From the NCBI GenBank assembly GCA_039029455.1, contig JBCCGE010000022.1, forward strand, positions 1-41,699: 41,699 bases of DNA. Reading direction: 5' to 3'. This document shows positions 16,524 through 25,033 of this stretch, one piece after another. The first letter of the stretch is position 1; each line of letters starts with the position of its first letter. Made by a program: the position numbers and the translations under genes. The notes under the pieces are model-generated. The model did not search any database. It was not told where the DNA came from and saw nothing but the letters and a program-made list of their open reading frames with translations. Source of the stretch: JBCCGE01 sp039029455 (lineage in GTDB: Bacteria; Pseudomonadota; Gammaproteobacteria; Arenicellales; Poriferihabitantaceae).

Positions 16524-17480
16524 ATGAGAGATATTGTCCGCATGCTGGCACAGCGACTGTCTCTGGGGTTGCTTACCCTGTTTGTGGTATCACTGATTAT
16601 CTTCCTGGGCGTTAGCCTGCTGCCCGGTGACGCGGCTCAGGCTATGCTTGGTCAGGCGGCCACGCCCGAAACCGTTGCTGCCCTGCGAAAAGAAATGGGG
16701 CTGGACCTGCCACCCCACATTCGTTACATCGAGTGGCTGGGCGGAATTCTTCAAGGTGATTTTGGAACTTCGATCGCATCCAAACGGGAAATTTCGGATC
16801 TAATCGGCAGCCGATTTGCTAATACACTGTTTCTCGCCCTCTATGCGGCATGCATCGCGATTCCTCTTGCATTGATTCTGGGCATTCTGGCCGCTCTGTA
16901 TCGAAACAGTCTCTACGATCGCACGGTTAATGTCGTCACACTTTCCTCGATTTCGACTCCGGAGTTTTTTGTCGCATACATCCTGGTGTTGCTTGTTTCT
17001 GTAAAAGCCGGATGGTTTCCAAGTCTGGCGAATGTTTCTATCGACACACCGTTTCTGGAAAGGATGTACAAAACATTCCTTCCTGCGATCACACTGACGC
17101 TGGTGGTGCTCGCGCATATGATGCGAATGACTCGTGCGGCAATTATCAATTTGCTGGCCAGCCCGTATATTGAAATGGCGCGTTTAAAGGGCATGACCCG
17201 ACAGCGCGTGATTACTCATCATGCATTGCCGAATGCATGGGCGCCGATTGTCAATGTGATCGTAATCAATCTGGCTTATCTGGTTGTTGGTGTGGTGGTG
17301 GTTGAGGTCGTATTTGTCTACCCCGGACTGGGTCAGCTTCTGGTGGACTCTGTACAGCGCCGCGATTTGCCCGTAGTGCAGGCCTGCTGCCTGGTATTTG
17401 CCGCAACCTATGTCCTGCTCAATCTGGTTGCAGACATTCTCTCGATTCTGACAAATCCAAGATTACTGCATCCAAAATGA
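16524..17480 (+). CDS. ABC transporter permease, DppB/OppB type
   Basis: A 318-residue inner-membrane permease with about six helices. The N-terminal helix (SLGLLTLFVVSLIIFLGVSL) followed by LPGDAAQAMLGQ is typical of the DppB group. The EAA loop that contacts the ATPase is visible as EMARLKGMTRQRVITHHALPNAWAP, split here by position around 210-235. It forms the channel with the next gene's product for the solute bound by the divergently encoded SBP_bac_5 protein. Its stop overlaps the start of the second permease by four bases (ATGA), so the two subunits are translationally coupled. Confidence 0.9.
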   Translation: MRDIVRMLAQRLSLGLLTLFVVSLIIFLGVSLLPGDAAQAMLGQAATPETVAALRKEMGLDLPPHIRYIEWLGGILQGDFGTSIASKREISDLIGSRFANTLFLALYAACIAIPLALILGILAALYRNSLYDRTVNVVTLSSISTPEFFVAYILVLLVSVKAGWFPSLANVSIDTPFLERMYKTFLPAITLTLVVLAHMMRMTRAAIINLLASPYIEMARLKGMTRQRVITHHALPNAWAPIVNVIVINLAYLVVGVVVVEVVFVYPGLGQLLVDSVQRRDLPVVQACCLVFAATYVLLNLVADILSILTNPRLLHPK

Positions 17481-18346
17481 ACGCGCCTGCTGACAAACTC
17501 AACATGAGCAAGAGCGCTGTAGCCTGGCGTGAACTCAAACGGGCACCTTTCAGTGCGAAATTCGGCTTGGTTGTCATCATTGGATACATCCTGGTTGCCA
17601 TATTCGCACCCTGGCTGGCGCCTTATGGTGAAGCCGAGATTGTGGGCGGCCAGTTTGAGCTGTGGAGCGAACAGTTTTTACTCGGTACCGATAATCTCGG
17701 TCGAGACATGCTGACGCGGATAATTTATGGAGCCCGCAACACAGTAGGAATCGCGCTGGTAACGACCGTATTCGCATTTCTGCTCGGCGGAATCTGCGGA
17801 ATTCTGGCCGCCGTGCTCGGTGGTTGGATCGATCAGGTGATGAGCCGAATCGTCGATGTGTTGATGGCTATCCCGGTACTGATATTTGCCATGCTGCTGC
17901 TGACGATTTTTGGTACAGCAATCGTCAATATGATCATCATTATCGGTGTTCTGGATTCGACCCGAGTATTTCGTATTTCTCGCGCGGTCAGTCTCAATGT
18001 CGTTGTTATGGATTACATTGAATCGGCACGACTCAGGGGCGAGGGAATTTTCTGGATTGCGATCCGAGAAGTTTTGCCTAACATCACCGCACCGCTGGTC
18101 GCAGAATTCGGGTTGCGATTCTGCTTCGTATTCCTGACGATCAGTGCACTGAGTTTCCTCGGTCTTGGCATACAGCCGCCGACCGCGGACTGGGGTTCGA
18201 TGGTTCGTGACACTGCGGATCTGATCACATTTAATGACTACACCCCGTTGATTCCTGCAGCTGCGATCGCGCTTCTCACAGTCGCCGTCAACTTCGTTGT
18301 CGACTGGTTCCTGCACAAAACAAGCGGCCTTAAAGATGAGCACTGA
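17477..18346 (+). CDS. ABC transporter permease, DppC/OppC type
   Basis: A 289-residue permease, partner of the preceding DppB-type subunit. The N-terminal OppC-type segment (helix around 30-50), the LGTDNLGRDMLTRIIYGAR motif and the EAA loop near residues 175-200 (DYIESARLRGEGIFWIAIRE) are all present. The last ~15 residues (VVDWFLHKTSGLKDEH) are cytosolic. It overlaps both neighbours: four bases with the upstream permease and eleven with the ATPase gene, so the three genes form a tight operon with fixed stoichiometry. Confidence 0.9.
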   Translation: MNAPADKLNMSKSAVAWRELKRAPFSAKFGLVVIIGYILVAIFAPWLAPYGEAEIVGGQFELWSEQFLLGTDNLGRDMLTRIIYGARNTVGIALVTTVFAFLLGGICGILAAVLGGWIDQVMSRIVDVLMAIPVLIFAMLLLTIFGTAIVNMIIIIGVLDSTRVFRISRAVSLNVVVMDYIESARLRGEGIFWIAIREVLPNITAPLVAEFGLRFCFVFLTISALSFLGLGIQPPTADWGSMVRDTADLITFNDYTPLIPAAAIALLTVAVNFVVDWFLHKTSGLKDEH

Positions 18347-19991
18347 TAGCGAGAAGCCATTACTTGAGATGCATAACCTTCAGATTGAGGGTTACAGTGA
18401 CGAACAATGGCATCAAATCGTCAAAGGCGTTGATCTTACGCTCAATCGCGGTGAGGTCCTTGGCCTGATCGGCGAGTCGGGAGCGGGTAAATCAACCATC
18501 GGAATCGCGGCTATGGGGTTTGCCAAACCGGGTTGTCGAATCAATGGCGGCAGGATCCTGTTCGATGGCATTGAGCTCACCACAGCCAGTGAAGAGGAAA
18601 AGCGCAGGTTGCGCGGCTCCCGTATTGCTTACGTCGCCCAGAGTGCAGCCGCTTCATTTAATCCCGCCCACAAGCTCATCGATCAGTTTAGCGAAACCGT
18701 AGTCGAACACAAACTGGGCACGCGCGAGCAGGCTTACAAAGACGCGAAGAATCTGTATGAACGCATTCGGATGCCGGATCCGGACATGATCGGTTTTCGT
18801 TATCCGCATCAGGTATCAGGAGGCCAGCTGCAACGCGCAATGACAGCCATGGCTCTGTCCTGTCGTCCCGACCTGATCATTTTTGATGAGCCGACCACAG
18901 CACTGGATGTGACCACTCAAATTGAAGTTCTGGTCACCATTCGGGATATTGTGGATCAGTTTAATACCGCAGCAATCTACATCACACACGATCTGGCGGT
19001 GGTGGCCCAAATGGCTGACAAAATAAAGGTCTTACTGCACGGCAAGACGGTTGAAGACGCAGAAACCAAGAAAATGCTCTCTAACCCGGAGGAAGACTAT
19101 ACAAAGTCGCTCTGGGCTGTCCGATCGTTTCGAAAATCGGTCGATGCACCTGCGCCGGAACCGGTTCCTCTGGTGAAAGTTAATACGGTGACCGCAACCT
19201 ATGCCAGTGGGCTCGAACCCGTGCTGAAAGAAGTCGACTTCGAAATTCATCGCGGCCATACCGTTGCTGTAGTCGGAGAGTCCGGCAGTGGGAAGAGCAC
19301 GACCGCACGAGTGATTACCGGCCTGCTGCCACCGCAAATCGGCAGCGTTGAATTTGATGGTAAAGCCCTGCCAGCGGATTACCGTCGGCGAAGCAAGGAT
19401 CAGTTGCGTCAGGCTCAAATGATCTACCAGATGGCCGACACCGCAATTAATCCGCGACACAAAATCCGCGATATTGTCGGGCGTCCACTGTCGTTCTACC
19501 TCGGTATGGAAGGTTCCGCTAAAGAAGATCGTCTGCGCGAACTTATGGAAATGATCGAGATGGATCCGGACATCTATCTGGATCGGCTGCCTTCCGAACT
19601 GTCGGGTGGTCAAAAGCAACGTATCTGTATCGCCAAGGCGCTGGCCGCTGAACCTGCGTTCATCATCTGCGACGAAGTCACGTCAGCGCTGGATCAACTG
19701 GTTGCCGAGGGAATACTTAAACTGCTTGATCGACTTCAGCGGGAACTCAATCTCGCTTACATGTTTATTACGCACGATCTGGCGACTGTCAACGCGATTG
19801 CTGACGAAGTCATTGTAATGCTCCAGGGACGCATCGTGGAGCAGGGGCCAAAAGACGAGATTTTCAACCCACCGCATCACGATTACACTGAGCTTTTATT
19901 ATCTTCTGTTCCGGAGATGGATCCTGACTGGATGGACAGGGTGATCGAGGAACGTGCCGCCAAAGGTGGCATGCAGGCGGCCGGAAATTAA
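18336..19991 (+). CDS. Fused double ATP-binding protein of the peptide-type ABC importer
   Basis: A 551-residue fusion of the DppD and DppF types. Domain 1 (about 8-260) has Walker A GESGAGKST, signature SGGQLQRAM and Walker B LIIFDEPTTALD. Domain 2 (about 275-540) has Walker A GESGSGKST, signature LSGGQKQR and a variant Walker B, FIICDEVTSALD, with Val in place of the usual Pro after the catalytic Glu. Both Q-loops and H-loops (YITHDL and FITHDL) are present. I chose the ATG at 18336, which overlaps the permease stop and starts directly before the first ATPase strand; the longer in-frame start at 18297 would add residues read from inside the permease gene. It powers uptake through the two upstream permeases. 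Confidence 0.9.
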   Translation: MSTDSEKPLLEMHNLQIEGYSDEQWHQIVKGVDLTLNRGEVLGLIGESGAGKSTIGIAAMGFAKPGCRINGGRILFDGIELTTASEEEKRRLRGSRIAYVAQSAAASFNPAHKLIDQFSETVVEHKLGTREQAYKDAKNLYERIRMPDPDMIGFRYPHQVSGGQLQRAMTAMALSCRPDLIIFDEPTTALDVTTQIEVLVTIRDIVDQFNTAAIYITHDLAVVAQMADKIKVLLHGKTVEDAETKKMLSNPEEDYTKSLWAVRSFRKSVDAPAPEPVPLVKVNTVTATYASGLEPVLKEVDFEIHRGHTVAVVGESGSGKSTTARVITGLLPPQIGSVEFDGKALPADYRRRSKDQLRQAQMIYQMADTAINPRHKIRDIVGRPLSFYLGMEGSAKEDRLRELMEMIEMDPDIYLDRLPSELSGGQKQRICIAKALAAEPAFIICDEVTSALDQLVAEGILKLLDRLQRELNLAYMFITHDLATVNAIADEVIVMLQGRIVEQGPKDEIFNPPHHDYTELLLSSVPEMDPDWMDRVIEERAAKGGMQAAGN

Positions 19992-20012
19992 GCCTGCTCA
20001 CGTGAGCCCGGG

Positions 20013-20462
20013 CTAGGCGCCCCGTCTGGCCAGATATATTCCAGCGACCATCAGGACGATACCCCCGACTCGCGACACACTAACTTTTGTCTCGGTCATG
20101 CCGAACAATCCGAAGTGATCGATGAGGACAGCACTGACAATCTGTCCCAACAGCACCAGAAAAATTGCATTACCCAAACCAATTCTGGGCGCTGCCAGCG
20201 TAATGGACGCAATATAAAAAACGAACAATCCTCCCCCAAGATAAAACGCCTTTGGAATTTCTGCCGCGCCGGCCCAGTTTGGTTTTTGTGAAAACACCAG
20301 CACGGCGAGCGCGAAACAGAACGCCGCGAAACAAAGCACCGCAACCGCCCCCATCGGACTTTGCAGTTTAAGCCCAAATCCCGCATTCATTCCCGCCATC
20401 ACAGGAACTGCCATGCCGGCGATAAACATCAAAATAATATAAGACCAGTGAGAAACCGCCAC
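20013..20462 (-). CDS. YdcZ-type (DUF606) DMT-family membrane protein
   Basis: A 149-residue inner-membrane protein with about five helices, the length and spacing of the YdcZ/DUF606 family. It begins with a helix ending MAGMNAGFGLKL and ends with a helix and VAGIYLARRGA. Such half-size DMT proteins work as dimers or pairs; here there is only one copy. The substrate is unknown. It is convergent with the ABC transporter operon 21 bases away and divergent from the Acg/MarR pair, whose promoter region (20463-20591) it shares, so MarR control of both directions is possible. Confidence 0.82.
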   Translation of the reverse strand: MAVSHWSYIILMFIAGMAVPVMAGMNAGFGLKLQSPMGAVAVLCFAAFCFALAVLVFSQKPNWAGAAEIPKAFYLGGGLFVFYIASITLAAPRIGLGNAIFLVLLGQIVSAVLIDHFGLFGMTETKVSVSRVGGIVLMVAGIYLARRGA

Positions 20463-20531
20463 ACGTTTGCTCCTTAAAAATGAGCATGGATCATACCAAC
20501 AATAAAATCAGAACCGTGGATACCGAGGTTA

Positions 20532-20577
20532 TTGATATTAGTTTGATGTCATACTATAATAGTTTTACATCAAACTA
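20532..20577 (+). promoter_or_regulatory. Sigma-70 promoter with overlapping dyad operator (Acg/MarR unit)
   Basis: A near-consensus promoter, TTGATA (20532-20537), 17-base spacer, TATAAT (20555-20560). A perfect 11-base inverted repeat flanks the -10 box: TAGTTTGATGT at 20539-20549 and ACATCAAACTA at 20567-20577. The left arm sits in the spacer and the right arm on the expected transcription start, so a bound protein would block RNA polymerase. The MarR-family regulator encoded two genes along is the obvious candidate. Confidence 0.75.
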
Positions 20578-20591
20578 TATTCAAAACCGCA

Positions 20592-21737
20592 ATGAGACGA
20601 AGAAACTTCCTTTTTATCGCCAGCGGAGGTGTCATCGCTGCAGCGGGTACTTCAATGGGTGTGGTTGCAAGCCGGAAACCGGCGACTGCGACGGCTCCAT
20701 GGACATATGCACAGCACACAGCGGACAACCCCGTCGTCAACGCTCTCCGATATGCCCTGCTGGCACCCAATCCGCATAACATTCAACCCTGGCTGGTTGA
20801 TATCTCTGTCCCGGGTGAAGTCGCCCTGTTTATTAATCCGGTTCAGCTGCTTCCGCATACAGACCCTTACTCCCGACAGATCACAATTGGACTTGGGTGC
20901 TTCATTGAACTCTTTGATCTGGCCGCACAATCACAAGGCTATAGGGCGGACATTGAACTGTTTCCGCAGGGTTCGGATATCTATAGCAATCCCTCCATTC
21001 CGGTGATGCACGCCCGTCTTGTGGCCGACACGTCGATTTCTCCCGATCCGTTATTCAGATATGCGCTTGCACGTCGATCCAACAAAGAACCCTTTGATAC
21101 AGATCGTCCGATCGCTGATGCTGATTTAGCCGATCTGGACAGCGCAGTGCGGTTTGGCACGGGTTTTGGCGTTGACGTCACACCTGAACGCGTGGACTTT
21201 CTTCGACAACTCACGGTAGACGCAATGCGAATTGAGCTGTCTACACCGCGAACGTATAAAGAAAGCGTGGATCTTTTTCGTATCGGTGCCGAGGAAATTG
21301 ATGCCAGCCCGGACGGTATCGATCTTGGTGGCCCCATGTTTGAACTGCTGAAGACGTTCGGTATGTTTAGTCAGGAGCAGGCACTGGATCAGTCGACCAC
21401 CGCCTATGCGCAAAGTGAAAAAGCCATACTGGACACTATTGGTACCGCGATGGGACATCTTTGGCTGGTAACCGAACAGAACGAGCGAGTCGACCAGATT
21501 AAAACCGGCCGGGACTGGTTGCGAATCAATCTTGCGACAACTGCGGCGGGGCTCAGCATGCATCCATTGAGCCAGGCATTGCAGGAGTATCCTGAAATGT
21601 CGACACGCTATCGTACAATACACGCTGAGCTTGCACCGAACGGCGGAACCGTACAGATGCTGGCCAGAATTGGATACGGTACGACTGTAGATCCCAGCCC
21701 GCGATGGCCACTCGAAAAGAAACTGGTAAAAACCTGA
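20592..21737 (+). CDS. Tat-exported Acg-type nitroreductase-fold protein
   Basis: A 381-residue protein of the Acg group of the nitroreductase superfamily. It begins with a Tat signal (MRRRNFLFIASGGVIAAAG; cleavage near residues 25-35). Two nitroreductase-like halves follow, with NALRYALLAPNPHNIQPWLV and later RRSNKEPFDTDRPI, both typical of FMN-binding Acg proteins. The later GMSMHPL-like block (TTAAGLSMHPLSQALQEYPEM) is also characteristic. Mycobacterial Acg binds FMN without showing normal nitroreductase turnover, and is thought to store or sequester flavin. Export by Tat fits a folded, FMN-loaded protein acting in the periplasm. It is driven by the promoter/operator at 20532-20577. Its last 34 bases overlap the MarR gene in another frame. 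Confidence 0.85.
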   Translation: MRRRNFLFIASGGVIAAAGTSMGVVASRKPATATAPWTYAQHTADNPVVNALRYALLAPNPHNIQPWLVDISVPGEVALFINPVQLLPHTDPYSRQITIGLGCFIELFDLAAQSQGYRADIELFPQGSDIYSNPSIPVMHARLVADTSISPDPLFRYALARRSNKEPFDTDRPIADADLADLDSAVRFGTGFGVDVTPERVDFLRQLTVDAMRIELSTPRTYKESVDLFRIGAEEIDASPDGIDLGGPMFELLKTFGMFSQEQALDQSTTAYAQSEKAILDTIGTAMGHLWLVTEQNERVDQIKTGRDWLRINLATTAAGLSMHPLSQALQEYPEMSTRYRTIHAELAPNGGTVQMLARIGYGTTVDPSPRWPLEKKLVKT

Positions 21738-22195
21738 AATCGACTCCCCTGAAATCAACTCAGAGGCTGACTTCCCTATTCGCTTTGTTCAATGAGATCG
21801 GCATAATTTCCCAGCTCAGCACCGCAGCGTTTAATCGGGTTCTGCCGGAAGGCATACACGTCGCCCACTTTTCAGTACTCAATCATCTGTTTCGCCTGGG
21901 CGACGGCAAAACACCTGTACAACTCGCCGATGCGTTTCAGATTACCAAAGGCACCATGACCCACACGCTCAATGAACTTCAAAAGCGCAAGTTCATTGAC
22001 ATCAAACCCAATCCAGAAGATCGACGCAGCAAACTGGTCTATCTGACCCGTAAGGGTCGTACCTTTCGAGAACATGCCATCAATTCGCTGCAACCTATGG
22101 TAGAAGCCATCAGTGGTGATCTCGACATAGAGCTGGTACTAAATGCAGCACCTGCCCTGAAACACCTCAGAGAAGTGCTCGACAACAATCGTTAG
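21704..22195 (+). CDS. MarR-family transcriptional regulator
   Basis: A 163-residue winged-helix regulator. The DNA-binding region shows VAHFSVLNHLF, then the recognition segment AFQITKGTMTHTLNELQKRKFI and the wing IKPNPEDRRSKLVYLTRKG, including the DxRSK motif of MarR proteins. N- and C-terminal helices would form the dimer interface. The start lies 34 bases inside the Acg gene, which is a long overlap; no better start is seen downstream, and the N-terminal ~20 residues are Lys/Thr-rich and dispensable-looking. It probably represses its own operon through the dyad around 20555, released by an aromatic or redox-active compound, as is usual in the family. The ligand is unknown. Confidence 0.85.
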   Translation: MATRKETGKNLKSTPLKSTQRLTSLFALFNEIGIISQLSTAAFNRVLPEGIHVAHFSVLNHLFRLGDGKTPVQLADAFQITKGTMTHTLNELQKRKFIDIKPNPEDRRSKLVYLTRKGRTFREHAINSLQPMVEAISGDLDIELVLNAAPALKHLREVLDNNR

Positions 22196-22278
22196 CGCGA
22201 CAGCGCATTCACGATTAGTTAGATTGATCTTGCGCAATACTTGTCTGCGACAACGAACCTCGGCGCAAATCAGTCCCG

Positions 22279-23811
22279 CTACCATGACCTTGTCAAATGG
22301 ATTGGGAATCCATCGCGGATTAACGAGTCCTCATTGTCACCAATATGCCGAGGTCTGTGCTTTTGCAATACATGCTGAGCATACTGTTCCGCCCGCTGCC
22401 ACATATCCCAAGCACCACTTTCATACCAGTCCTCCGGCGACATGCGGTCCGATTGTCTCGGGTAAACGTATTCGCTTTTCATCAGCGCCATGGTCTGCGA
22501 TTCTCCAAGAAAATGACCCGGTCCGTCGACGACATTGCGAATGACATTGACGGACAATGATTCATCGCTCACATCGATTCCCCTGCCAATTCGACGAATG
22601 GATGACAACATATCGTTATCTATCACCATTGCCGCATGGGAACACCCCAAAAGACTCCCCAACATACCGGCGGACTCCAGCACAAATCCGCAACCGGACA
22701 ACGCAGCCAGCGCGACACTGAGTCCCTTTTCAAAACCGGCCTGATTATCCGGGACTTTTGAGTCTGTCATCCCGGCACCCATACCGCCGGGCACGCCGTA
22801 GAAGCGACACATCTGTCCCGCCGCTGCACCTAACAGAGCCTGCTCACCGCCACCGCCACTAAACGCACCGGTGCGCAGATCCGACACCATGACCCACATA
22901 CCGAGCACCACAGGATGTCCCGGTTGCAACATGTTGATCACCGTCAACGAGGCCAGTGTCTCAGCGCAAACCTGGACCAGGGTGCCCGCCAGAGCAGCTG
23001 GCGCGGTCGCGCCGGACTGCGGGCCCGTCTGTAGATGAATCGGTACACCTAGATCGGTAGCTGCGCAAGCTACATCAAGGCTATCGGGTGCGAACGTCAT
23101 TGGTGAAACTACCGTGGTCGCATGCACGGTGCAAAAGGGTCTCGATCGAAAACCTGCACTTTGTCCCGACAGAGTGTCCAGCATGGGCATCATTCGAAAA
23201 AGGTGATCGCCCCGGGTGATGCTCGTCGCGATATGCTTTTTAGTTCCCGCGGCGCAGGCGTAGACCGTGTTGACGTCAAACTCAAAACTGTCGGTCACAT
23301 CGTTAATAACAACCGGTCGGGTAAACCATTGAATGTTCTCCAGCGTGTCGCAGAGACGAGCCAGATCGTAAAGGTCGGTTAGAGTGCTTGGTCGATACGA
23401 CCGGTTTTCGGGATCCAGCATTCTGACAGCCGCACCGCCGGTGCAAAAGTTGACCCGATCATTAGTGGCTTCAAAGTCGAGTGCGGGATCCCGGGCGTGC
23501 ACTATAAAACGCTTTGCCGCGCGATCGATACAGTGCTCCACCAATGCGGCTGGAAAAAGCAGACGACCGCTTTTCGACACCGAGCAACCCGATTGCAACG
23601 CAACTTCGAGAACCCTTGGGGTTGCGCCCGACATTCCAACAGTCTCCAGAAGTTCCAATGCCGATGAATGGATACGTGCGACCTCTGTCTCGGTCAATGG
23701 CTGATAGATTCCATGCAGAGATGAACCGCGTGAGTATGCGATTACACTTTTCTCCGCCTCGCTGTCTTGCCGTTTCGTCTGGCTCGAGCTTTTGCGTTTC
23801 CGTGTTGCCAT
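22279..23811 (-). CDS. MttB-superfamily (non-pyrrolysine) methyltransferase
   Basis: A 510-residue member of the trimethylamine:corrinoid methyltransferase superfamily (COG5598). Typical regions are the N-terminal LTETEVARIHSSALELLETVGM, the VNFCTGGAAVRMLDPENR block, and the barrel segments with PVVLGMWVMVSDLRTGAFSG. The reading frame is open throughout with no in-frame UAG, so the pyrrolysine of true MttB is absent. Relatives without pyrrolysine demethylate glycine betaine (MtgB), proline betaine or carnitine (MtcB), passing the methyl to a corrinoid protein. No corrinoid protein or its reactivator is seen in this window. It is 66 bases downstream of a Gfo/Idh/MocA dehydrogenase gene and probably co-transcribed. 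A quaternary amine substrate is likely given the carnitine and DMSP genes around, but is unproven. Confidence 0.85.
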   Translation of the reverse strand: MATRKRKSSSQTKRQDSEAEKSVIAYSRGSSLHGIYQPLTETEVARIHSSALELLETVGMSGATPRVLEVALQSGCSVSKSGRLLFPAALVEHCIDRAAKRFIVHARDPALDFEATNDRVNFCTGGAAVRMLDPENRSYRPSTLTDLYDLARLCDTLENIQWFTRPVVINDVTDSFEFDVNTVYACAAGTKKHIATSITRGDHLFRMMPMLDTLSGQSAGFRSRPFCTVHATTVVSPMTFAPDSLDVACAATDLGVPIHLQTGPQSGATAPAALAGTLVQVCAETLASLTVINMLQPGHPVVLGMWVMVSDLRTGAFSGGGGEQALLGAAAGQMCRFYGVPGGMGAGMTDSKVPDNQAGFEKGLSVALAALSGCGFVLESAGMLGSLLGCSHAAMVIDNDMLSSIRRIGRGIDVSDESLSVNVIRNVVDGPGHFLGESQTMALMKSEYVYPRQSDRMSPEDWYESGAWDMWQRAEQYAQHVLQKHRPRHIGDNEDSLIRDGFPIHLTRSW

Positions 23812-23877
23812 ATCGATTATTTCAACAGTAACTTCAGATAAGACCGTTCGAGCGTCCGATCGAGTACAGCCACTGAT

Positions 23878-24876
23878 TCACGTCAGCAAAATCTTTTGCC
23901 CACCGGCTACAGCAGATTGGAATACCGAATCGAGCGCGGTTGTAGTGTGCAGTATGTCAGCCGGGCTTATAGGAAACGGTTGTCGTCCGGCAACATCGTC
24001 AGCAAAAGCGTCAAGGCCCCCCTGAATACTTCGTAAAGCCGGATAGTCGAAGCCTTCAAACGTTTGTCGTGTCATGTCCTCGCCGTCGAGCTGTATCCAG
24101 AGTTCATCCTGCTCCCTGATCTCGGCCCATCCCTTCGTGCCATAAACCGTGATGCGCCATTGCATCGATGTGCTTGTCAGCGTCGTCAGCACACCCCGAG
24201 CACCGTTTTCGAATTCAATTTGGACAATTGTGCTGTCATCAAAATCGCAGGTTGTTCGAATACGTTCACTTGTCGCAGAAACCGATCGCATCGGACCGGC
24301 CAGATTCAAAAACATGTCGAGCACGTGGATTCCAAGTGACGTCATTCCGCCTGCGGGACTCTCCTCACGACTGTCTCGCCAGCGACCCCGGGCACCACTC
24401 ATCGATGCACTGAATGTTCCCTCAACATGAAGCAGCTCACCGAGGGCACGCTGTTCCAGCAAATTCTTGAGCGCGAGTGTGTTGCCGGCAAATCGTCGGT
24501 TGTGTCCGATGGCAACCTTCAACCCTTTATCGGATAACGTTGCAAGTGCAGTGCGCGCCTGCTGCGCTGACAACGTGAACGGTTTCTCAGCAAAAACATG
24601 TTTACGCGAATCAGCCGCCTGCATAATCTGATCGAAATGTTGGGTATGTGGTGTCGCCACAATAATCGCGCCGATATGCTCAGACTCGAGCACTTTTGCG
24701 TAGTCCGAGGTCAGCTCAATCTGGTGTTCGTCACAGTACGTCTTCACCTTCTCTGGCGACCGGGTGCAGGCATGAGAAATCTTGATTTTTTTCGATTTCA
24801 AACTGGCTTTGTGAAGGTTCATACCCCATCTGCCGAAACCGAGAATCGCCGCGTTTAATGACACATCGTGATTCAT
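23878..24876 (-). CDS. Gfo/Idh/MocA-family oxidoreductase
   Basis: A 332-residue NAD(P)-dependent dehydrogenase. The N-terminal Rossmann motif is AAILGFGRWGMNLHKA, and the diagnostic EKP motif of the family is in HVFAEKPFTLSA (about residue 95). The middle histidines (GGMTSLGIHVLDMFL, around 178-192) supply the usual H-x-x-D-x-x catalytic pair. The C-terminal alpha/beta domain covers about 125-330. Substrates are usually sugars, inositols or other polyols, but the family also contains enzymes acting on other small molecules. It is upstream of the MttB-like gene on the same strand with a 66-base gap, an unusual pairing which suggests that it oxidises something related to that enzyme's substrate or product. 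The upstream region is the Fur-box gap shared with hmuT. Confidence 0.85.
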   Translation of the reverse strand: MNHDVSLNAAILGFGRWGMNLHKASLKSKKIKISHACTRSPEKVKTYCDEHQIELTSDYAKVLESEHIGAIIVATPHTQHFDQIMQAADSRKHVFAEKPFTLSAQQARTALATLSDKGLKVAIGHNRRFAGNTLALKNLLEQRALGELLHVEGTFSASMSGARGRWRDSREESPAGGMTSLGIHVLDMFLNLAGPMRSVSATSERIRTTCDFDDSTIVQIEFENGARGVLTTLTSTSMQWRITVYGTKGWAEIREQDELWIQLDGEDMTRQTFEGFDYPALRSIQGGLDAFADDVAGRQPFPISPADILHTTTALDSVFQSAVAGGQKILLT

Positions 24877-25002
24877 ACGTTTTTTATTCCTTTTTTTTCA
24901 AACAGTTAAAGACTTTCCAAGCTCAATTTTTGAAAGCGCCTCACAGTACCCAATCCGGTTTGAAAAAAAATCACGAAAAATAGAAATTAGTTGTTGCAAT
25001 TG

Positions 25003-25021
25003 ATTATGAGAACGATTATCA
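25003..25021 (+). promoter_or_regulatory. Fur box upstream of the heme operon
   Basis: The sequence ATTATGAGAACGATTATCA matches the Fur consensus well. The core TGAGAACGATTATCA (25007-25021) fits the 7-1-7 dyad TGATAATnATTATCA at all but two positions. It lies about 170 bases before hmuT and 127 bases before the divergent Gfo/Idh gene, so either direction could be iron-regulated; heme uptake is the expected target. The rest of the 313-base gap (24877-25189) holds only the doubtful small frame at 25034-25153. Confidence 0.8.
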
Positions 25022-25033
25022 TTTACGTTCTGG

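Noticed and set aside
17678..18343. A 221-codon minus-strand frame inside the second permease gene
   Set aside because: It is antisense to an unmistakable permease; its product is Asp/Asn/Arg/Gln-rich, as expected for the complement of membrane-protein codons.
19996..20007. 12-base palindrome GCTCACGTGAGC between the ATPase and YdcZ-type genes
   Set aside because: It lies between convergent genes with no T-run and no promoter nearby; it may be part of a weak terminator, but a single short palindrome is not evidence.
22279..23811. Possible pyrrolysine in the MttB-like protein
   Set aside because: The frame has no in-frame UAG and is complete in length, so it is a non-pyrrolysine member.
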